A stretch of 64,000 nt of DNA from Chrysophaeum taylorii (Eukaryota > Sar > Pelagophyceae > Pelagomonadales > Pelagomonadaceae): NCBI GenBank assembly GCA_029834535.1, contig JAQMWT010000671.1, positions 372,001-436,000 on the forward strand, written 5' to 3'. Below the pieces are notes generated by a model that ran no database searches, was not told the origin of the DNA, and saw nothing but the letters and a program-made list of their open reading frames with translations. Made by a program: the position numbers and the translations under genes. Shown here piece after piece: positions 52,256 to 63,159 of this stretch. Positions within the stretch are counted from its first letter, which is position 1, and the number at the start of each line of letters is the position of its first letter.

Positions 52256-53227
52256 CACACATGCACCTCCTCGCAGGACAACAGCCACAAACAAGACCTG
52301 CGCAAGACACCGCTGATACCGCGTTCCTCTCCTCGTTTCCCAAGAGCGCTAGGATGACTTGAGCTAGATGTTCTCGACGGATGAGAGTGTATGCTCACGG
52401 TTCGTCATCTCATTGAGCCTTTCCTTGATGACGTTGTTGTGGACATCTACCAGACGCCTTTCCGAGTAGTGCCTCCTGACTTGCTCTCCATAGAGCCCTT
52501 CTTGATGATGGTCGTCACGGCCTCTAAGAAGTGCTCTGCGCGGTAGTTCGACTTGGGCTGGGTTTTCGTCGGTGTAAAAACTCCTGTGTGAGGTTCATCA
52601 TGCGTGACGACGAAGTCTATAAGCCCATCACGACGAGCAGCGCGCTTAAAGAAGCCGCAGCCCTCTACTTTACACTTGAACGACAACGCCGTCGCGGTAT
52701 TGATCATGTTATGCACGCTGTTGCTTCCCCCGTGTCGACCATCTTCTGCTGCAACTCGGCCTCTTCCCGAACGCACATACTAAATTCGGATTTCGTCGGG
52801 TAGCGTGAAAGCAGCGAAACGTGGTGCTTGAACATTCTGAGCTGCGACAGCGTACGCGGCGATCTGTCACAGTCGTTAACCTTCGTCAGGCCACGCTTGC
52901 CGTTCTTGGTGTCGTCGTCGCCCGACGTCAGCGTGATACCAGCACGGTCCCGCTCGACCTGAGCGAAGCCCTCGTCGATATCGACCTCCTCGTCATCCGT
53001 GTCGAAGTCGAAGGACGCTCCGGAGTCACGACGCGACATGCAGAACCTCCAAATGCTTGATCACAGCGGGCCTTGTTTTGTCAGCGAGCCCTATCCTTGC
53101 TTTCCTCAAGCATAAGTTTAGTCAGCCAAGATACGGATTGACTAAACTTAAGTGACCAAACTTGTTGGGGATTTACGGTGACCAAACATACATGGTGGTT
53201 GGAAACTTGACTTTTCCCTTATTATTA

Positions 53228-55899
53228 TTTGTCGAGGATTCTTCAGGATAGGCTCCCACATACCAGTAGGGGGTGGTGTGTTGGAAACCTTCGTCATGGC
53301 CGGTATAGTTGTTGATGCTCCGCAAGATGGTTATCGTTGGATTTTATATTGAGGGGCGAGCGTGCATGCGCTCGTGAAGTGATAAGCGCCGCCTTGTTCG
53401 CGTTAGCGGTGGTGGTTTCTAGAACGGGAGGTGCCTTGGGGGGAGATGCGGATCGCCATTTCCCGAGGGTTGACACAAAATATAGGTGATTTTTCCTCAA
53501 ACGTCGACGTCGAAGCCACGCTCCCCCCATTATAGCTTCTCGAATTTGATGGTATCAGACGACTTGTCGGGGCGCGATCAAACCGGTCCAGTACTCGCGC
53601 CACGAAGGGCTGAAGTTGGTCAATTTTCGGTACCAAAGAAAATCGAGAAGACGAACGGGTCGAATTGAACATTCGTGAGACCGGCCGTACGAATATATTT
53701 AAGTGTAGTACTCGCTCTCGCCATAGCGTGTGATGCGCGCGAGAATACTATTATTCCAAACAACTTGTGCAACTCTGGGCGCAACCGCTTTGTGATTGTG
53801 GTGGTGTGTTCGGTGAAGCGGCCCTTTGTACGCCCTTTGGATGGTACGCCGGGCTTCTTGGGGGGTACAATCCTCGAGCAGCACCGAGCTCGTAAACAGC
53901 AGCCGTGAGGTTCCTGGGCTCGAAAAGCACCAATTGTCACGTTCGCGAACCCGATGCCGTCGCTCGCATACTGATGACGGAATTAGTAGCCCCACTGCAT
54001 TCTCATCGATGACTTTCACGCCCCGGGAACTACATGTGCGAATTGTCGAACCGATAAAAATAAGGCGACAGCGGTCAATCCAACAAGCCCCACTTCCCCA
54101 AAGTACAACATCCAATAGCCATTTTTTTTTGCGTCCCTTCGCACCCCAAGGCGGACGTCCTCGCAGAAGTTGTTAATGACGGCGAGGAAGGCGAAGCCAA
54201 GAGGGTTGGCGAGAGGTACACGAGCATTGCGAAAGTGCGGACATCGATGAGTGTGCTGGGGCGACCTCCCTGCGAGTTCCCCTCATTCGGGCCTCTACTG
54301 CCCTCTCGCCTCCTACGGCCCTTCCGTGCTCCTCTCCCGCGCGTAGCCGTCGGCTTGTTTTTTCGGTACGAATAAACGCCCTAGACATCAAACACGACAT
54401 AGCATTCGCGGTCAATTGAGAGTGATCTCGAAAAGCAAACGAGCGCAGAGCAAGAGGGCACATGGAGGAGGAACTATGTACAAGAGCTTATCTGGTCGCT
54501 CGTCAAGTCGCGGTCGTAGTCGAGAGACTCGGAGTTTTCGCGGCCGTGCGGGACTCGCGGCTTTCGCGTCCGTCCAAGAAATACAGCTGGTGGTGCCCTG
54601 ACGAGGTGATCGCGGAGCCTTTGGTCGTGAGCTCTTCGAACATACGAGCTCCAGCAATCACCACTTCATTGTCCATCGCCACCTAATGGTGCCGTTACCA
54701 CCCATGACCTTCGGCGGGGGCGGAACGTGTTCGCGGTAGTTCCGAAAACAACAACCCCAACGATGCTATTGTAAGCAGCAAGCGTGATCGTCGATTCTCG
54801 ACCACTGTAGCCCTCACACCGAGAATACGCAAACCGTCGGCCGTACATCTTTTTGAACAAAGCCACATCCTCAACCTCGGAATACGTCACCCGTCAGCAT
54901 TGCCGTTCGACGGCATCGATCGCAGGACATCGACGGACGGGCTTGATCCCAAACTGGGTAGTGGATGATCACTTCTCCAGCTTGAAAGAGGCAGGCTATT
55001 GTAAAACTCGGTCAAAACACGATCATAATCCGTGTCAGGGATCATCATCGCGAGCTGCAAGACGTCGACGATATCTCAGTCCTTGACGAGTGCGGCGGAC
55101 GAAAAGAGGAAACCCTCGGAGCGTTGCTTGAAACAGGCGCGCTTGACGTTGAATTCTATGGTCTTTTTGATGTGTCGAGCTGCAGTTGGATCCCCGTGAA
55201 TGAAACGCCACGCATTATAACGGGTGCGTTTTCGCGGCAATGGTTCTGGGTCCCCTCCAGTAAGTCAGCGCACCAAACGTCTCGTGGCTGCGAGTTCAGG
55301 ATGAGCGTTTGAAACACGGTGTTGTTTCGTGACGGATCGTCATATAAGCACTCCTGGGAGCATCCAAACTGGAACGGCCATTGAGAGCTCGACAACGCTG
55401 ATCGCGAAAGCCAAATCTTGGGCGTCGAGACGACGCTCTGTGGCGACATGTAGTGTGTGCGCATAGGTTAGCAGCCACCAAATTGTTGTGAGTCTCTTCG
55501 GGGTGCTTAGCTGGCAATGCAGCAACAAGTCGACGGCATGCATGATGATGCATCTGCAGGGTGTTAGGATATTCTACATAGGCAGCGTATGCACCTCAAT
55601 TGGCTCACAGTCGAGCCGCTCATAATCGTGAAAATAACACATCGCCCGCAGTCACGTCGTCCGAGGCCGTCTCTACAGGCGCCGTCTGTGGTAGGCCACC
55701 GAAAAGTCGGCATACTCATCCCTCCCAGGTCAGGCTCAAGGGCAACGCCGCGAACCAGGATCCCCCGGGTTTGGCGAAGAAAGTCAATCGCGCACAGTGC
55801 CCGTCCCAGACCGCGCCGCCGCCAGTCAGCACCATACGACCACACCGTCTGGAAAAGGCCCGTCGAGCCACACACGGTTCACGATAGCCACCACGTAGG
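53228..55899. other. No recognised gene; minus-strand coding-like pieces
   Basis: Protein-like minus-strand segments in changing frames occur at 53699-54115 (APRVAQVVWNNSILARITR), 54666-54890 (EVEDVALFKKMYGRRFAYS) and 55156-55464 (FQTLILNSQPRDVWCADLL). No family is recognised; they may be one multi-exon or decayed gene. Confidence 0.35.
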
Positions 55900-56130
55900 G
55901 CGACGTGTTCACTTCAAATCACTGCACTAAAATTGCTTGGCTGGTGAAGTGGTTCACGTTCACTTGGTGAAGTGAATTCCCAACGCTGATGATCCTTTCA
56001 GCTATTTCTAGCCCTTGTTGACGTTCCCACCCCCAATCTTAGCTGCTTTTATCACATCGCCCACTCTGGCCTTAAGCTTTGAGGAGTTGTTTACTGTACT
56101 CCTTAGCCCTTGTTGGATTAGAAGAATTCT
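55900..56130. repeat. Segment related to the 18.8-kb array, 5' of the WWE gene
   Basis: It contains GTTCACTTGGTGAAGTGAA (about 55951-55972), similar to the GTTCACCTGGTC unit at 18.8 kb, and AATCTTAGCTGCTTTTATC (about 56036), matching AATCTAAGCTGCTTTGATC at about 18961 in 17 of 19 bases. It lies directly upstream of the WWE gene, so it may supply promoter sequence. Confidence 0.5.
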
Positions 56131-56148
56131 CTATTGTGGCGAGACGAG

Positions 56149-56895
56149 ATGTCGTGTGGTTGGACGTGCGGTCGCGACGAGGGTGAGCCGTTCGTTGCCG
56201 AGATGTGGTACTGGCAGGAGAACGAGTTTAAGCTGAACAGACACGACGCGTCCAAGGTGCGACAACCGGGGAACTGGGTCGCATACGACGACGAGGTTCA
56301 AGACAAACTGAGCGCGGTGTACCGGCAATACGACATGAGCGACGGCAGGTCGAGCCCGTGCGTAATCATCGAGTGCCAGGGGCCGGATGGTGTTTCGCGG
56401 TTCGAGATCGACGTGGTCGCGCGCAAGCAAAAGAACGTCGCGACGGGCTACGCGAGATCGGTACTAATGGTTCCCGACGCGAGGCTCTTCGGCAGCTGCG
56501 ACCTGAACGAAGTCTCGGCGGCGGCGCAGCTCCAGCGCGATGAACCCACCACCAAAATGATGTGGTTCTGGGAGGAGAACATGCACCGGCTCAACAAGCA
56601 CGATTCGCGCCTCGTGCCTTCGTTCTGGGTAAACGGCGAGACGATCCCGGACTCGTGGGTCCAGTACCCTATCCACGTCCAGACTGCCCTCACGGCCACG
56701 TACCGTCGCTGCAAGCGGAAGCCCGACGCGCCCACCGTCTACGTGAGCCGCGACATGACCATCATGCACGCCGACGAGAGCTACGACTACGCGATCGACG
56801 TCATAAAGCGCAAGCAGACCAACCGGCGCACGGGCCACGTCCGCGCAATCCACCTCCTCATGGCCCAGCGCCTCGACGACACCTACTCGACCTGA
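56149..56895 (+). CDS. Protein with two WWE-like domains
   Basis: The ATG at 56149 gives 248 residues. Two homologous halves follow each other: MWYWQENEFKLNRHD ... WVAYDDEVQDKLSAVYRQY ... RFEIDVVARKQKNVATGYAR (about 20-105) and MWFWEENMHRLNKHD ... WVQYPIHVQTALTATYRR ... YAIDVIKRKQTNRRTGHVRAI (about 133-235). Each fits the WWE pattern (W, W, Y...D, Q.N..TG..R). WWE domains bind ADP-ribose-type ligands and occur in PARPs and ubiquitin ligases. No catalytic domain is attached, so this could be a reader or adaptor; function is inferred. Confidence 0.8.
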   Translation: MSCGWTCGRDEGEPFVAEMWYWQENEFKLNRHDASKVRQPGNWVAYDDEVQDKLSAVYRQYDMSDGRSSPCVIIECQGPDGVSRFEIDVVARKQKNVATGYARSVLMVPDARLFGSCDLNEVSAAAQLQRDEPTTKMMWFWEENMHRLNKHDSRLVPSFWVNGETIPDSWVQYPIHVQTALTATYRRCKRKPDAPTVYVSRDMTIMHADESYDYAIDVIKRKQTNRRTGHVRAIHLLMAQRLDDTYST

Positions 56896-59373
56896 GGAGA
56901 GCGTCTGTTGTCTGTACAAAACACCGTCGATTTACTACTAAACCGCCGCGTCGGGACTAGTGCGATAAACTGGGCGAGTCCTTTCAGAGCCAGCAGCCCC
57001 CCGCGACTGCGCGGGTCATAGCCTGCGTCCCTCGAACCAACGTGGGGGGGCGTTCCCGTGGTTCCGCATGCCCACGTTTGCGGCACCGAACGAGAGGATG
57101 TCCGAGCTCAACAACACGCGTACTCTCGCGAGAATAGGCAAGCGAATTCGGTAAGCGAAGTGGCGGAGTTACTTGTCGCGTGACCGCCATCGTAGCAGCC
57201 AAGGATCGGTTTTGCTCCGCCAACTCGAAGTGGCTCGCTTGCGTCTTGATGAAGCCGTGCGTTTCAAAATCCTTCTGCGCAATATATATATACTTGACTT
57301 ACTTACTCTGCTGATCGGGGAAGGACGTGAAGGAGGCAGTTAATTTCGGATGAGATCGACGATGCCTGCGTCGCGAGATGTCGTGGAGAACACGGGGACC
57401 TCACGAATGGGGCGCGGTGTCCGGGCGGAGAAGCGAGCAAAGAATATCGCGTCAATTTTCGCGGGGCCGTAGACGAATGATCCGGTCAGCGAGAAGCGGC
57501 TGCATTACGTAACAAATGCATTACGTAAAAGAGCAGCGGTGAAACGCTCACATCACGCAGGCGCCCGTGATTGCTTGTCCGACAGTATCGTCGTCATTGT
57601 CATGGAGCGTCAGAGGAGGCGTGCAAGTTGAGGGGTAAGGCCGCCGACACGCCGATACTCACTCTTGAGTCCGAAGCGGGCAGGGGCTCGCCGCTCTTCC
57701 GCCATACACCAACTCGCTTGCCAAGCCTCTCAACTTGAGGCTGGCTGTTTGCTTTATGATAAAAGATATTCTTGACGGAGAAAACAGGGTGAAGCGAACC
57801 TCCTCGACTATAGTGAACGCTTCCCGAGGTGAAGCGAACCTCCTCGACTATAGTGAACGCTTCCCGAGGTCTTGCCGGAGGACAAGGACATGGTCAACCG
57901 CTCGGCACGGCGTCCAGCGCATGGCATCTTATGCGCGTGCCGCTCCGCATGAATCTTGTTTTAGACTGCAGTATCCGTGCGCGTACGACGGCTACGGAGA
58001 GTGAAGCCACCGCGACGAATCATGTCGTGGCAGATCTTTCTTCTTCAAGGCAGAGACAGCGGTGGAAAGTTTTCATGCCATGGATGGGCCTCGACACCCT
58101 AAAAGCGGCGCGACACCGATCAGCTGTTCGTCGGAGACGTGCGAAGTAGTTGTTTTTGGGCACACCATGGCTACCACGGCGATTCGCGGTCTCGATCTGG
58201 AATCGTAAGCGTCAGTATGTTGGGGATTTCGATATTCGACGGAACTACGACCTTGCATCGAAACACCTGCCACCGAGAGTGGGAGCCCATAGCCACTACT
58301 ATGGTCTACAAGGTGGAACCAGACGCATCCCTCGGCATGTTACTAAGTGCATCTCGAGGAACTTCTGCGAGGAGACGAAGTTCGCCGATTGCGAAGACGA
58401 CGAGAAGGGCTCAAGCTTTTCAGCGCCAAACTCGACAAGCAATTTCCACAGACGCACCCGAACGAAAAATTCGCTTTCCAGCGGATCGTGCGCATCGGCT
58501 AGAGCGGGTGTTGTGTGCGCGTTGAAAACCAACATCGCGCGGACGTCGAGACCAGGCACATTATATATGAAGCGCGCATTCATAGAGCGAATGAAAGAGC
58601 ATCACAATCGTCATCGCGAGTGGCTCAGCTTGCCGCCGCTTCGGGACGCCGCAGCACTTCATGACATCTGCGACAAAACCTCAAGCATCTTGGTTACGTA
58701 TACGAACGTCCCGGCGAGTTAATCAACGCCGATCTCCTCTTTTACAGGAGACAGCGACCTTGACTCGCACCGGGATGTCGACACTTCCGCCGCGGGAGCC
58801 GCAAAGGGTCGTCGCTACGTCAACTTGGACTAAGTGCCTGACCGAGCGCGCAACCCCACGCAGGAGGCCGAGAACGCACGGCACGTCAAAAGACGCCGAC
58901 ATCGCCTCCCGGCGGGAGCGGTGCCTAGGCCATGCGATACAGCGTTTTCCAAGTCATTTCAGGCATGAAGGCGCACACATTCATCGGTGCATTGGGCATG
59001 CCAGTACATGTGTGGACTTCGGCAACTAGACCACTGCGTCTCTGTCAAAAAACTCGTAAAGAGTGTTCGAGTCATGGACGACACCGACCCTGTTGTGTGA
59101 TAATCGCCTTCATCGGCGAGCATTTAATAATAATGCCCAGCATGACGGCGACGGCTGAATGTCTCGGGCCAACAAGCCAAAATGCGACGATATCATGTGG
59201 GGTACGTTGCTCATGACAACCTAGCGAAGAACGAGCGCCTTTTTTCTCTCAGATATTTTCGAGATGCACGAGGGTTTTGAGAGTTGCGCTAGAGTGAGTG
59301 AACCAGCGGCGGAACAACACGATGTCATCACATTGGAGGGTGCGGTGAGCGGTGTGTGTTAGAGTTGGTCGCG
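56896..59373. other. No recognised gene
   Basis: Contains an (AT)n run near 57282. A perfect 40-bp tandem duplication sits at 57791-57870. A plus-strand frame at 58150-58722 and an overlapping minus-strand one at 58299-58583 (FNAHTTPALADAHDPLES) lack known motifs. Confidence 0.4.
57791..57870 (+). repeat. Perfect 40-bp tandem duplication
   Basis: The 40-bp unit beginning GAAGCGAACCTCCTCGACTA occurs twice without any mismatch (57791-57830 and 57831-57870), so it is recent. Confidence 0.95.
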
Positions 59374-60411
59374 ATGAGCCTCCGCACGAAAGAGAAGGAT
59401 GCTTTCGCGGACGAAGAGAAGCCCATAAAGGCGGTGGCGCATTGGGTACCTTTGAACTTGCTGCGGAAGAGTCGCCTAGGATCTGCGAAAGCTTACGATC
59501 ACGGCGGCGATGCTATACTCAAGGAGAACCCGAACTTCCAGCTCGACGGCACCATCTTCAAGTCCGTCAAGTCGCCCTTGGCGCGCGCCGCGCTACGCGC
59601 GAGGCTGTGCATGGAGCCCTACTGGAGCGACGGCGCCGTAGCCGCCATAGAAAAGCGAATTTTGGCGATACCTCGGGCGCCCGACTACGACGCCGGCATC
59701 ATCGACTTCATGAACACCGACTGCGACTTCGCGATGGAACACGCCGACGGCTCCTTTATGGACCACCTCCAGTTCTGCTACGAGTACTGCGCCGCTCATA
59801 TGAAGACCGCCAGCCCCAACGTTTTGCTGCTTCACAGCGTCCTCGGCGTTGGTACCAACTACTTCCCGTGCGCTGTGGACAAAATACCCAAGTTGGAGGC
59901 CTTGCTGACGCCGCAGGAGATGATCCACGTCAGCGCCTTCCCGTCCGTGCTTCGGCTGCTGTTAACTGGCGACTTGTTGCGCGACCTCGCCAAACGCGCT
60001 TCCGAGACGATCGCCAGCATCACGATGCACCGCGTTATCGATAATAAGTTGATTGTGCTCGAGGCCGACGACTTTTGGCTCCACCTCAACTACCAGCTCA
60101 TCCACCTCCTCGATTTCCTCCCTCTTCTCGATTGGGCAAAGGCCGTCAGAGGTGATGCCTTCCTCGCGCCCTTCGCCGCGCTCCACGCCTTTCTCAAGAC
60201 TAAAGACAAGCTCCTGGCCACCGTCGACTACGACCTCAAGGACGTTAAACCGTCCGCTTCCTCCGACAAGAACGCGTCCCTCTCCCTCGGCTACCTCATT
60301 ACCACCTACATCCCCAGCGACATCCAGCTCGCCATTGGCGCGCGTCAAGTCCGCGCCTTTTCAAAGGCCGTAGGCCACGACCTCTCCTACGAGCTCCACT
60401 ACGCTGGCTAG
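59374..60411 (+). CDS. Conserved-looking protein of unknown function
   Basis: The ATG at 59374 starts a 345-residue intronless frame. It is mainly helical with a striking acidic/His stretch, IIDFMNTDCDFAMEHADGS followed by FMDHLQFCYEYCAAHM, then SPNVLLLHSVLGVGTNYFP. The dense D/E/H pattern (D-C-D-F-x-x-E-H-A-D-G-S-F-x-D-H) could bind a metal, but I do not recognise the family. A long helical C-terminal half follows (YQLIHLLDFLPLLDWAKAV). There is no signal peptide and no clear membrane helix. Codon use and length support a real gene; start choice is between this ATG and none further upstream in frame. Confidence 0.8.
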   Translation: MSLRTKEKDAFADEEKPIKAVAHWVPLNLLRKSRLGSAKAYDHGGDAILKENPNFQLDGTIFKSVKSPLARAALRARLCMEPYWSDGAVAAIEKRILAIPRAPDYDAGIIDFMNTDCDFAMEHADGSFMDHLQFCYEYCAAHMKTASPNVLLLHSVLGVGTNYFPCAVDKIPKLEALLTPQEMIHVSAFPSVLRLLLTGDLLRDLAKRASETIASITMHRVIDNKLIVLEADDFWLHLNYQLIHLLDFLPLLDWAKAVRGDAFLAPFAALHAFLKTKDKLLATVDYDLKDVKPSASSDKNASLSLGYLITTYIPSDIQLAIGARQVRAFSKAVGHDLSYELHYAG

Positions 60412-62199
60412 ACCGGGATTGATTGATTCTCGTGGCTAAGCATAGCAATCGCAGGCGCTGGTCTTGTACTAATAAGTTAGTTAGTCTGCCGAGGATTCGC
60501 GCGACACGACAGACAGCGCCGTCGACGCGAGACCAAGGAGATGCCCGTGCATGTTTTCTTTTTGCCATGCTCTCTTTCAACCTGGCTTACCCTACTATCG
60601 CTCGTAGTGCGCTGTCCTTCACACTGCTCGTGGTACTTCTCAGCTCGAAGGATACTATCTATCTGCACCTTCTTGTCGCAGACAGGTCGGACCCGCGCCG
60701 CGACTTCTGAAGGCGCTGCTCAGAGGCTTCTACTACTGTTGGGACTCTGACATGGCTGTGAACAATGGGAATCTGCCTGGCACTGTATCGTTGCTGATAT
60801 GACAACAACTGGCTCGTTGAGAAGATTAATGAGATGACAGCGCTCTGGTGGAACGACCCCACTCATCCCTTCTTCTTATCGAGGAACTTCGAACCGACGC
60901 CAGCGAAGTTCAACATCCTCGACGACGGCAGCTTGCCACCCGACGAAGTTCATCAGGATGTCGATGACAATGAAATCGAACCATCCGAGGAAAGCGAGCT
61001 CTGGAGCGCGGTGCTGCCTTCTGCTCTGTGATAGACTGCTTATGCCGAGGAGTCGATGATTCCGAAAAATCGTTTTTCTACCAAAGAGAAGCGCACCTTC
61101 TTTCGCGGGAACTACTACCGCCGAATCTTGAGGACCTGAACGCCCATGACTCTGCTGACTTCGCGCTTTCGCCGAGTGGTGGGCGCGGGCCTCGAGCCCT
61201 CGAAGAATTTTTCTTCTGGCATCTTTAGAAAGACGGAGTTGTGGCGGTAACGGCCTTCCCCACACTTTTGCCTTTCTTGCCTTGAACTTGGAGATTCCCA
61301 CTTGGAATCTCCATCTGCCTTTTTCTGGGAATCCTATGTGCCTACCAATCTTCGCATATCTCGCTTGCATTTCCTAGAATGTATCGATTCTTGGCCAATC
61401 CCCTCTGAAATAATTTAGGCCAACCTCACGATGGCGGTAGGTGTGCGCTAGGGCGAGCCTGTAGCGGGACCACGGGCGATTTGACGGTCACGTTGTGACC
61501 GTCGGTCCGGCCAAAGGGGGGCGAGTGTAGTAGTCTTCCGCTACGCTGCTGGAGATCACCGGGTCCTTCTTTGGTGACACAGAAGGACTCCGGTTACGTC
61601 GAGGTCCGGCTTAAGAGTATACTAACAAACCGGCGACTTTCCGTGCAGTCGGCGGATTTGAGGGAGACCTACCTGTTAGAGATTTGAGTTCCGCTGGCTT
61701 CCATGAAGCATTGTTGTGTGATGTCGGAACGAACGAACGACGGAGTGATGGTGTTTCTTCACACCTACTCGCGGGCATCTGTGTTGTACGTCCTAAAATC
61801 CATGTCTGTTAGCCTGCTTCCGGGTCGAGGAGCTGTACTCCGAGCGCGTGGCGAAGATCTGTTAGATCGCGTATGTCCGGACGCGCACCGAGGAATAGCG
61901 CGCACGTGCTCGTCTTCAGCCGCCGGTAAATCTGCCGCCGGTAAATCTTGCTGAAGGACGGAACTTGAATACTCGCCTGGAGTTCGCCGGTACCAGCAAC
62001 CGAAACGAGTGGCGATCCGACGATTGCGACGCCCGTCGCGAACATGTACGAGTCTAGCCGGCTGCCACTGATAGATGGATCGAGATCGACACCCGAAATC
62101 CCTCCTGCCACCGGGAGTTCGGAGGAACGCGCGGCTTCAATGCCTCCACCAGCCAGCGACGCAGAGGACACGAGGGGGGAGTCCGATTCTCAAGCATAG
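60412..62199. other. No recognised gene; one perfect hairpin
   Basis: Short open frames only. A 9-bp perfect inverted repeat GGAGATTCC/GGAATCTCC with a 5-nt loop lies at 61290-61312. The stretch about 61390-61690 before the gag remnant could be an LTR or leader of the retroelement, but no second copy is visible in the window to prove it. Confidence 0.4.
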
Positions 62200-62811
62200 A
62201 TGATACGGCAACTCGTTAACAGAGTTGGCCATCTACGAGCAAAGATGTCGGAACTAGAAGAAAAAACCGTCAATCTTTACAAGCTGCAACTGGACATGTA
62301 GAGAGAGAAAAAAGAAATGCTACGGCGAGCGCTCGAAGAAGAGCGAAGGCGCGGAGAGAAGCGAATTCCGGCTTCGGACGTGACCAATGTGAAACCCGAA
62401 CGAGACGAAAACGTCGTCTCTTCGTTGTCCGACGCTACACCACCGAGTGGTCCTTCTGAGCCCGCTCCGAGGAGTCAGCCTGAGCTCGCTCTGAGGCATC
62501 ACCCTATTTTTGAGCCGACGACGAATCGAGAGCGGAGCAACCCTTTCGGAAAGGACACGACCCTGCTGTTCAAATTATCGTTTCAAGCTCTCGACGGTTC
62601 AATCGCGAAGTTTAAGGAAGAGGCGTCTACGTGGCTTCAACAAGTACGAATCATGCTTCGAAAATATCAGCAGTCCCCCGCTCTCGCAATGAACCTGATT
62701 CGAGGAGACTACCAAAAGGCTCCTATGCCTGTTTACAAAAGGCGGAAAGCTTGTCGCGACGAGATGGTAAAAAAAAAGTGCTTGCGCGGCGAGATTTCCG
62801 AAGACGAGTAG
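62200..62811 (+). pseudogene. gag-like remnant
   Basis: A charged coiled-coil start (MIRQLVNRVGHLRAKMSEL ... ALEEERRRGEKR), broken by an in-frame TAG at about 62299, is followed by TTLLFKLSFQALDGSIAKF and TWLQQVRIMLRKYQQSP, which resembles the capsid-type helical region of retrotransposon Gag. No zinc knuckle is seen. Confidence 0.45.
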
Positions 62812-63159
62812 ATGAAGCACGACCAAGGAAGTTTAGATGAGACTGGGGAGGCACTGTTATCCTGCGCACCCAAGGCCACACCACCGAAAAAAACTGGAAA
62901 AGTAGTGGTATAAGAGATGCGCCAAGGTAACCTGCCGCTCCAGAAGTATATCACGAAATGGCAATAATTATTATTGTTTTGGCTCTTGCCAGTCTTGGGT
63001 AGCCTTGTCAGGGGGAAAGTTGATCCGTCTACATTTACGATGCACATCATCAACGGACTGCAACCAGGGAAGTTGCGAGTTCCTTGTCGAGAGTGCGCAA
63101 TATACGAAGAACCCAGCGTTGCATAGTAGTTTGGATGTAGTAATCGCGTCGACGACCCA

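Larger units (their letters stand above)
49407..53039 (-). pseudogene. MULE transposase with FLYWCH-like finger, SWIM finger and Tudor-like tail
   Basis: Read from the ATG at 53039: an acidic start; a zinc-binding entry domain (FKCKVEGCGFFKRAARRDG ... EPHTG) after a frame change at the G5 run near 52735; then, past a probable intron (about 51976-52262), the MULE catalytic block FFLGYVVVSKPAIRMMNAG, FIDGVYCLDNQVMISVTGRDANNHLVM; then WVSHNLLV and LFGTSTNNPAKAFNKKHINAR (50856-51299). A GT-AG intron (50659-50859, donor GTGAGT) joins in frame to VNRRPNYNNDAQ and the SWIM finger CSCGNYAFSRLPCVC, where the last His is Cys. The tail has TEPPAS repeats and ends in a Tudor-like stretch, VPGTVTYARNKFAVTYDNGD. 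A TAA near 51348 and frameshifts near 52500 and 51400 suggest it is inactive. Confidence 0.8.
48358..53218 (-). mobile_element. MULE (Mutator-like) DNA transposon, 4,861 bp, ends defined
   Basis: The left end starts GGGATCCGTCAAGTTTGG and the right end, read inwards, GGGAAAAGTCAAGTTTCC (13 of 18 identical). A 9-bp direct duplication TTATTATTA lies at 48349-48357 and 53219-53227, the size typical for Mutator-like elements, though its low complexity weakens it. Arrays of AGTTTGGTCA fill both subterminal zones. The inner part encodes a decayed MULE transposase on the minus strand. Confidence 0.85.

Noticed and set aside
61390-61690. Left LTR of the gypsy-like element
   Set aside because: No second copy lies within the window and no convincing primer-binding site was found, so it could not be supported.
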